The position numbers and the translations under genes are program-made. 64,000 nt of DNA from the NCBI RefSeq assembly GCF_044360475.1, contig NZ_CP043494.1, positions 6,696,001 through 6,760,000 of the forward strand. Reading direction: 5' to 3'. Of the stretch, positions 60,888 to 64,000 are shown in pieces; the stretch's first letter is position 1; each line of letters begins with the position of its first letter. The notes beneath the pieces are model-generated. The model searched no databases and was not told where the DNA came from. It saw nothing but the letters and a program-made list of their open reading frames with translations. Source of the DNA: Archangium minus. Lineage in GTDB: Bacteria > Myxococcota > Myxococcia > Myxococcales > Myxococcaceae.

Positions 60888-62006
60888 ATGCGCAAGCCCA
60901 TCAAGAGCATCGAGACCCGGCATTACGAGGAGCGCGACGCCTTCTTCGACGGACTGCGGCGCCTGGACCGCCGGTCCTTCATGAAGATCGCCGGCATCTC
61001 CGCGGGCATCGCGGCCTCCAAGGCCCTCATCTCCCCCCACAGCTTCCAGCTCATCGACGTCGCCTCCGCGGCCCCGTCCAAGCCTCGCTTCACCTTCGCG
61101 TACATCTCCGACACGCACCTGTACAAGAAGGAGCTCAATGACCGCTTCGTGCGCTCCATCCTGCGCGCCGTCGACGACGTGAACCGGTTGGATCCCCAGC
61201 CGGACTTCGTCCTCTTCGGCGGCGATCTGGCCCAGCTCGGACAGAAGGAGGAGCTCAACCTCGGCAAGGAGATCCTCAAGAGCGTCAAGGCCCCCGTGCG
61301 CATGATGGTGGGCGAGCACGACTGGTTCCTCGACATGGGCGAGCACTGGCGCTCGCTCTTCGGCGAGCCGCAGTACTCGTTCGATCACAAGGGCGTGCAC
61401 TTCGTCACGCTGATGAGCGTGAACGAGAAGGACTTCTGGACCGAGCGCGGCATGACGCCCATGGAGCGCATGCAGACGGTGGCGGGGCTCGACAACGGTC
61501 TGCAGTCCCGCTTCGAGGTGGGTGCCGCGGGCCGCGAGTGGCTCAAGCGCGATCTGGCGAAGGTGGACAAGAAGACCCCGCTCATCATCTTCAGCCACTC
61601 GCCGCTCTACAAATATTACAAGCCGTGGAACTTCTGGACGGATGACGCGGACGACGTGCAGGCGATCCTCCGCCCCTTCGAGAATGTGACCGTCATCCAC
61701 GGCCACACGCACCAGATGCTGAGCAACCGGATTGGCAACATCAGCTTCCACGGGATGCTCTCCACCGCCTGGCCGTGGCCCTACGCCCCCGAGGGGCTCC
61801 CCTCCCTGACGGTGCAGATGAACCGGGCCGATCCCTTCAGCAACTTCGATGGCTGCGGGGATGGCCGCTTCGATGTGCTCGAGGCCGGCCTGGTGGACAA
61901 GCTCTACAACCTCTGGGACCGCAACCCGGTCACCATCCGCTCCAGCTACCTCGCGTCCAACGGGAAGAACGATCGCCCGGCGGCAACCAAGCTTCCGTCC
62001 TACTAG
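60888..62006 (+). CDS. Tat-exported metallophosphoesterase
   Basis: 372 residues. The N-terminus carries a Tat signal (DRRSFMKIAGISAGIAAS). Metal motifs: AYISDTHLYK, VLFGGDLAQLG, VGEHDWF (GEHD for the usual GNHD), IFSHSPLYKYY and VIHGHTHQML. It is a calcineurin-like phosphohydrolase, close to the purple-acid/ICC-type group, acting in the periplasm. It starts 3 nt after the peroxidase stop codon, so both are one transcript. Confidence 0.88.
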   Translation: MRKPIKSIETRHYEERDAFFDGLRRLDRRSFMKIAGISAGIAASKALISPHSFQLIDVASAAPSKPRFTFAYISDTHLYKKELNDRFVRSILRAVDDVNRLDPQPDFVLFGGDLAQLGQKEELNLGKEILKSVKAPVRMMVGEHDWFLDMGEHWRSLFGEPQYSFDHKGVHFVTLMSVNEKDFWTERGMTPMERMQTVAGLDNGLQSRFEVGAAGREWLKRDLAKVDKKTPLIIFSHSPLYKYYKPWNFWTDDADDVQAILRPFENVTVIHGHTHQMLSNRIGNISFHGMLSTAWPWPYAPEGLPSLTVQMNRADPFSNFDGCGDGRFDVLEAGLVDKLYNLWDRNPVTIRSSYLASNGKNDRPAATKLPSY

Positions 62007-62018
62007 GAGCCCACAACG

Positions 62019-62783
62019 ATGAACGCGCGCAAGACATCCGGTATCGCGGCGCTCGCCGCCCTCGGCCTCCTCTCGCTCGGGGCCGCGCCTCGAAAGGACG
62101 AGGCACCCAAGCACCAGGTCCCCAGGTCCAAGGACGGCGACGTCGTGATCGCCCTGTGCGATGGCGAGACGACGCTCGAGGTCGACGGCGTGAAGGACCC
62201 GGCGAAGATCGACAGGAAGAAGGCGCAGGAGATCTCCAACCACCTCATGTCGGAGTGGCGGAAGAAGAACCCGAACGCCCGCTGGGACGACCCGGACCCC
62301 GTCCTCCTGGCGCAGGCCCAGCCCCCCACGCCCCCCCAGGCCACCAAGGCGCCCGTCGCCAACCAGGGACAGACCGCTTCCTCCAACGCGGACGCCGTCC
62401 AGAAGAAGCAGGACGCCAACGTCCAGACGGGACACACCTACGGCGCCTTCAGCGCTCGCGACGAGGCGCTCTGGAAGGCGTCGGCCGAGCAGATCGTCCA
62501 GGAGGGACACAAGGTCTTCCATGACGCGAAGGAGCTCGGTAGCACCGTGGCCGTCTCCTGCGACATGTGCCACCCCGATGCCTCCAACACCCATCCGGAG
62601 ACCTACCCGAAGTACCAGGTGCAGCTCGGCCGCGTGGCGCTGCTGCGCGACATGATCAACTGGTGCATCGAGAACCCCGTGCGCGGCAAGCCGCTCGCCG
62701 AGGATGACCCGCGGATGAAGGCCATGGAGGCGTATATCTACGCCCAGCGCAAGGGTGTGAAGCTGGAGTACGGCAAGCACTGA
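62019..62783 (+). CDS. Periplasmic monohaem cytochrome c-like protein
   Basis: 254 residues. A signal peptide (GIAALAALGLLSLGAAP) precedes an N-terminal domain of ~90 residues, a Pro/Gln/Ala-rich linker, and a C-terminal cytochrome domain with a single haem motif, VSCDMCHPDASN, and NWCIENPVRGKPLAEDDPRM. The form recalls SoxA/cytochrome c subunits. The distal ligand is not obvious (Met in RMKAM is a candidate). It follows the phosphoesterase gene by 12 bp and is probably the electron partner of the dihaem peroxidase. Confidence 0.85.
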   Translation: MNARKTSGIAALAALGLLSLGAAPRKDEAPKHQVPRSKDGDVVIALCDGETTLEVDGVKDPAKIDRKKAQEISNHLMSEWRKKNPNARWDDPDPVLLAQAQPPTPPQATKAPVANQGQTASSNADAVQKKQDANVQTGHTYGAFSARDEALWKASAEQIVQEGHKVFHDAKELGSTVAVSCDMCHPDASNTHPETYPKYQVQLGRVALLRDMINWCIENPVRGKPLAEDDPRMKAMEAYIYAQRKGVKLEYGKH

Positions 62784-62804
62784 GCGAACGGCACGGGATT
62801 GGCC

Positions 62805-63371
62805 ATGTGGAACCGCAAGAGCGCCCAGGGCGGGAACGGACGCAAACCCTCGTTCGACGAGGAGGCCGTGCAGCACCTTCCCGCCCTCTTCGACACCGCC
62901 CTCCGGCTGTGCGGCAGCGAAGCGGACGCGCAGGATCTCACGCATGACACGTACGTGCGGGCGCTCGCCGCGGCGGACCGTTACGAGCAGCGCACCTCGC
63001 TGCGCGCCTGGCTCCTGACGATCCTCCACAACCTCTTCCGCACACGCCTCAGGAATCAATCCCGCCATCCAGAGGTCGAGCTGGACGAGGAGTCCCTTCC
63101 GCCGGAGCCGTCATCCGAGCCCGTGCGGTGGAAGGCAGTCACCCCCGCCCAGCTCGATGCCGCCCTCCGGGAGCTGCCCCTGAAGCTTCGGGAAGTGGTG
63201 GTGCTGCGAGATCTCCAGGGATTGAGCTATCGTGAGATCTCGCAGGTGTTGGACGTGCCCGCCGGCACGGTGATGTCACGCCTCCATCGCGGAAGATTGG
63301 CGTTGAAGGAGGCCTTGTTACCCAGAACGGAAGACGTCGCCCCAGGCGACCCTCAGCGAGACGTACAATGA
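62805..63371 (+). CDS. ECF sigma factor (sigma-70 family)
   Basis: 188 residues from the ATG at 62805, with GGGA upstream. Sigma region 2 (LPALFDTALRLCGSEADAQD, LTHDTYVRALAAADRY) and region 4 (LPLKLREVVVLRDLQGLSYR, EISQVLDVPAGTVMSRLHRG) are present with no region 1 or 3, as in ECF factors. It should direct RNA polymerase to its own promoters, probably including that before 59619. The start of the anti-sigma gene overlaps its stop (ATGA), so they are made in fixed ratio. Confidence 0.93.
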   Translation: MWNRKSAQGGNGRKPSFDEEAVQHLPALFDTALRLCGSEADAQDLTHDTYVRALAAADRYEQRTSLRAWLLTILHNLFRTRLRNQSRHPEVELDEESLPPEPSSEPVRWKAVTPAQLDAALRELPLKLREVVVLRDLQGLSYREISQVLDVPAGTVMSRLHRGRLALKEALLPRTEDVAPGDPQRDVQ

Positions 63372-64000
63372 GCCCCTCCTGCGATTCGGTGCGGACCTTC
63401 CTGTCCGCGTACCTCGACGGTGAGGCGACTCCCCTGCCCCGTGTTGACCTCGAGCGACATCTGGAGTCCTGCACCGCCTGCTCCCGTGAAGCCGAGGACC
63501 TGAGAACCCTCCGCACCGTGGTGCGAAATGCCTGGGTTCCGGCCCCCGTCCCCGCCGGCCTCCGTCGAAGTGTGGAGGCACTTCGAGCCGACCGGCGCCC
63601 CCGCCGCCGATTCGTCGCCCTGGGAGGCGCGCTGGCCGCCATGGCCGCGGCCCTGCTGGTGTTCCTCATCCCGGGCTCCACGGCGAAGGCCTCCTCGCTC
63701 GCCGAGGCGGCCGTGCTCACCCATGTGGGGCTCGTGGATGGGTTGTTGCCCCTGGATGTCGCCGAGCGGGATCCCACCCGGCTCTCCGCCCTCCTGTCGG
63801 CACGCCTGGCCTTCCAGGTGGTGCTGCCAAAGCTCGATGACGCCACGCTCAAGCTCGACGGCGCACGCATGGTTCCCCTGGATGGTGCCTATGCGGCCGT
63901 CGTGAGCTACCGCAGGGAGGGCGAGCCCGTGAGCCTCGCCATCGCGCCGCGGCCCTACGCCGGCAAGCCGGCGGGTGAGTCTCGCACCGAGGTGTTCCGC
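63368..64000 (+). CDS. Membrane anti-sigma factor with zinc-finger N-terminus (3' end beyond window)
   Basis: At least 211 residues, open to the window end. The N-terminus has a ZAS-type zinc site, VDLERHLESCTACSREAED (HxxxCxxC), known to bind the paired ECF sigma factor. A basic stretch precedes one membrane segment (FVALGGALAAMAAALLVFLI). The periplasmic part (from ~105) begins SSLAEAAVLTHVGLVDG and continues past the end. It overlaps the sigma gene by 4 bp. Release of the sigma could come from cleavage or redox sensing of the zinc site; both are inferences. Confidence 0.9.
   Translation, partial: MSPSCDSVRTFLSAYLDGEATPLPRVDLERHLESCTACSREAEDLRTLRTVVRNAWVPAPVPAGLRRSVEALRADRRPRRRFVALGGALAAMAAALLVFLIPGSTAKASSLAEAAVLTHVGLVDGLLPLDVAERDPTRLSALLSARLAFQVVLPKLDDATLKLDGARMVPLDGAYAAVVSYRREGEPVSLAIAPRPYAGKPAGESRTEVFR

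Noticed and set aside
59556..63068. Long minus-strand open frame across the cytochrome operon
   Set aside because: It lies opposite three clear genes and has no domain, signal peptide or start site of its own.

Overview
The window is high-GC DNA (strong G/C bias at third codon positions in nearly every gene) whose content fits a myxobacterium, most likely of the Cystobacter/Archangium/Myxococcus group. The signs are a large hybrid histidine kinase, REC-GGDEF and PilZ proteins, many lipoproteins, TPR proteins, a lipoprotein toxin/immunity-like pair, and lipid genes. The assignment is inferred from gene content and style; no rRNA is present.

Layout. 1-7.9 kb: end of a galactose-oxidase-like protein, a lipoprotein serine hydrolase, a hybrid kinase, a LuxR-type regulator and small secreted proteins. 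8.0-10.7 kb: two uncharacterised genes between two directly repeated tRNA 3'-end-like fragments, a possible old insertion site. 10.7-15.8 kb: a three-part C45-like hydrolase and a MepA/LysM endopeptidase. 15.9-24.7 kb (minus strand): MMPL exporter, PAP2/Aur1-like enzyme, aminotransferase, methylmalonyl-CoA mutase catalytic chain, methyltransferase, separate B12-binding chain and HMG-CoA lyase, closely packed and partly overlapping. 25.0-27.8 kb (plus strand): an alpha-oxoamine synthase (candidate serine palmitoyltransferase) followed 4 nt later by a GNAT protein resembling the bacterial ceramide synthase family. With the divergent MMPL/PAP2 pair this looks like a sphingolipid locus. 27.9-29.9 kb: MlaC and a TolC-type protein. 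30-36 kb: class I aldolase, polyprenyl synthetase, two identical tRNA-Ala(GGC), RsmB-like methyltransferase, a response regulator and tRNA-Leu(CAA). 36.9-39.6 kb: REC-GGDEF protein followed by an unusual flavoprotein-receiver fusion. 39.7-46.6 kb: SDR/miaA, a DPP-IV-like peptidase, hisS/psd and a lipoprotein. 46.7-48.6 kb: DUF3396-type immunity protein overlapping a lipoprotein with a toxin-like C-terminus. 48.6-54.0 kb: metallophosphatase, PilZ, PfkB kinase and the MlaD/F/E transporter. 54.2-59.5 kb: zinc-ribbon protein, envelope proteins, site-2 protease with TPRs and a C39-like protease. 59.6-64 kb: a redox operon (MauG-like dihaem peroxidase, Tat-type metallophosphatase, monohaem cytochrome) running into an ECF sigma factor and its anti-sigma factor, which is cut by the window end.

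How the genes work together. The dominant theme is envelope lipid chemistry and transport: candidate ceramide synthesis and head-group transfer, an MMPL exporter, phosphatidylserine decarboxylase, and a Mla-type system split over two loci. Second themes are c-di-GMP/two-component signalling, and periplasmic redox chemistry tied to an ECF sigma/anti-sigma pair. No CRISPR array, complete prophage or transposase was seen.
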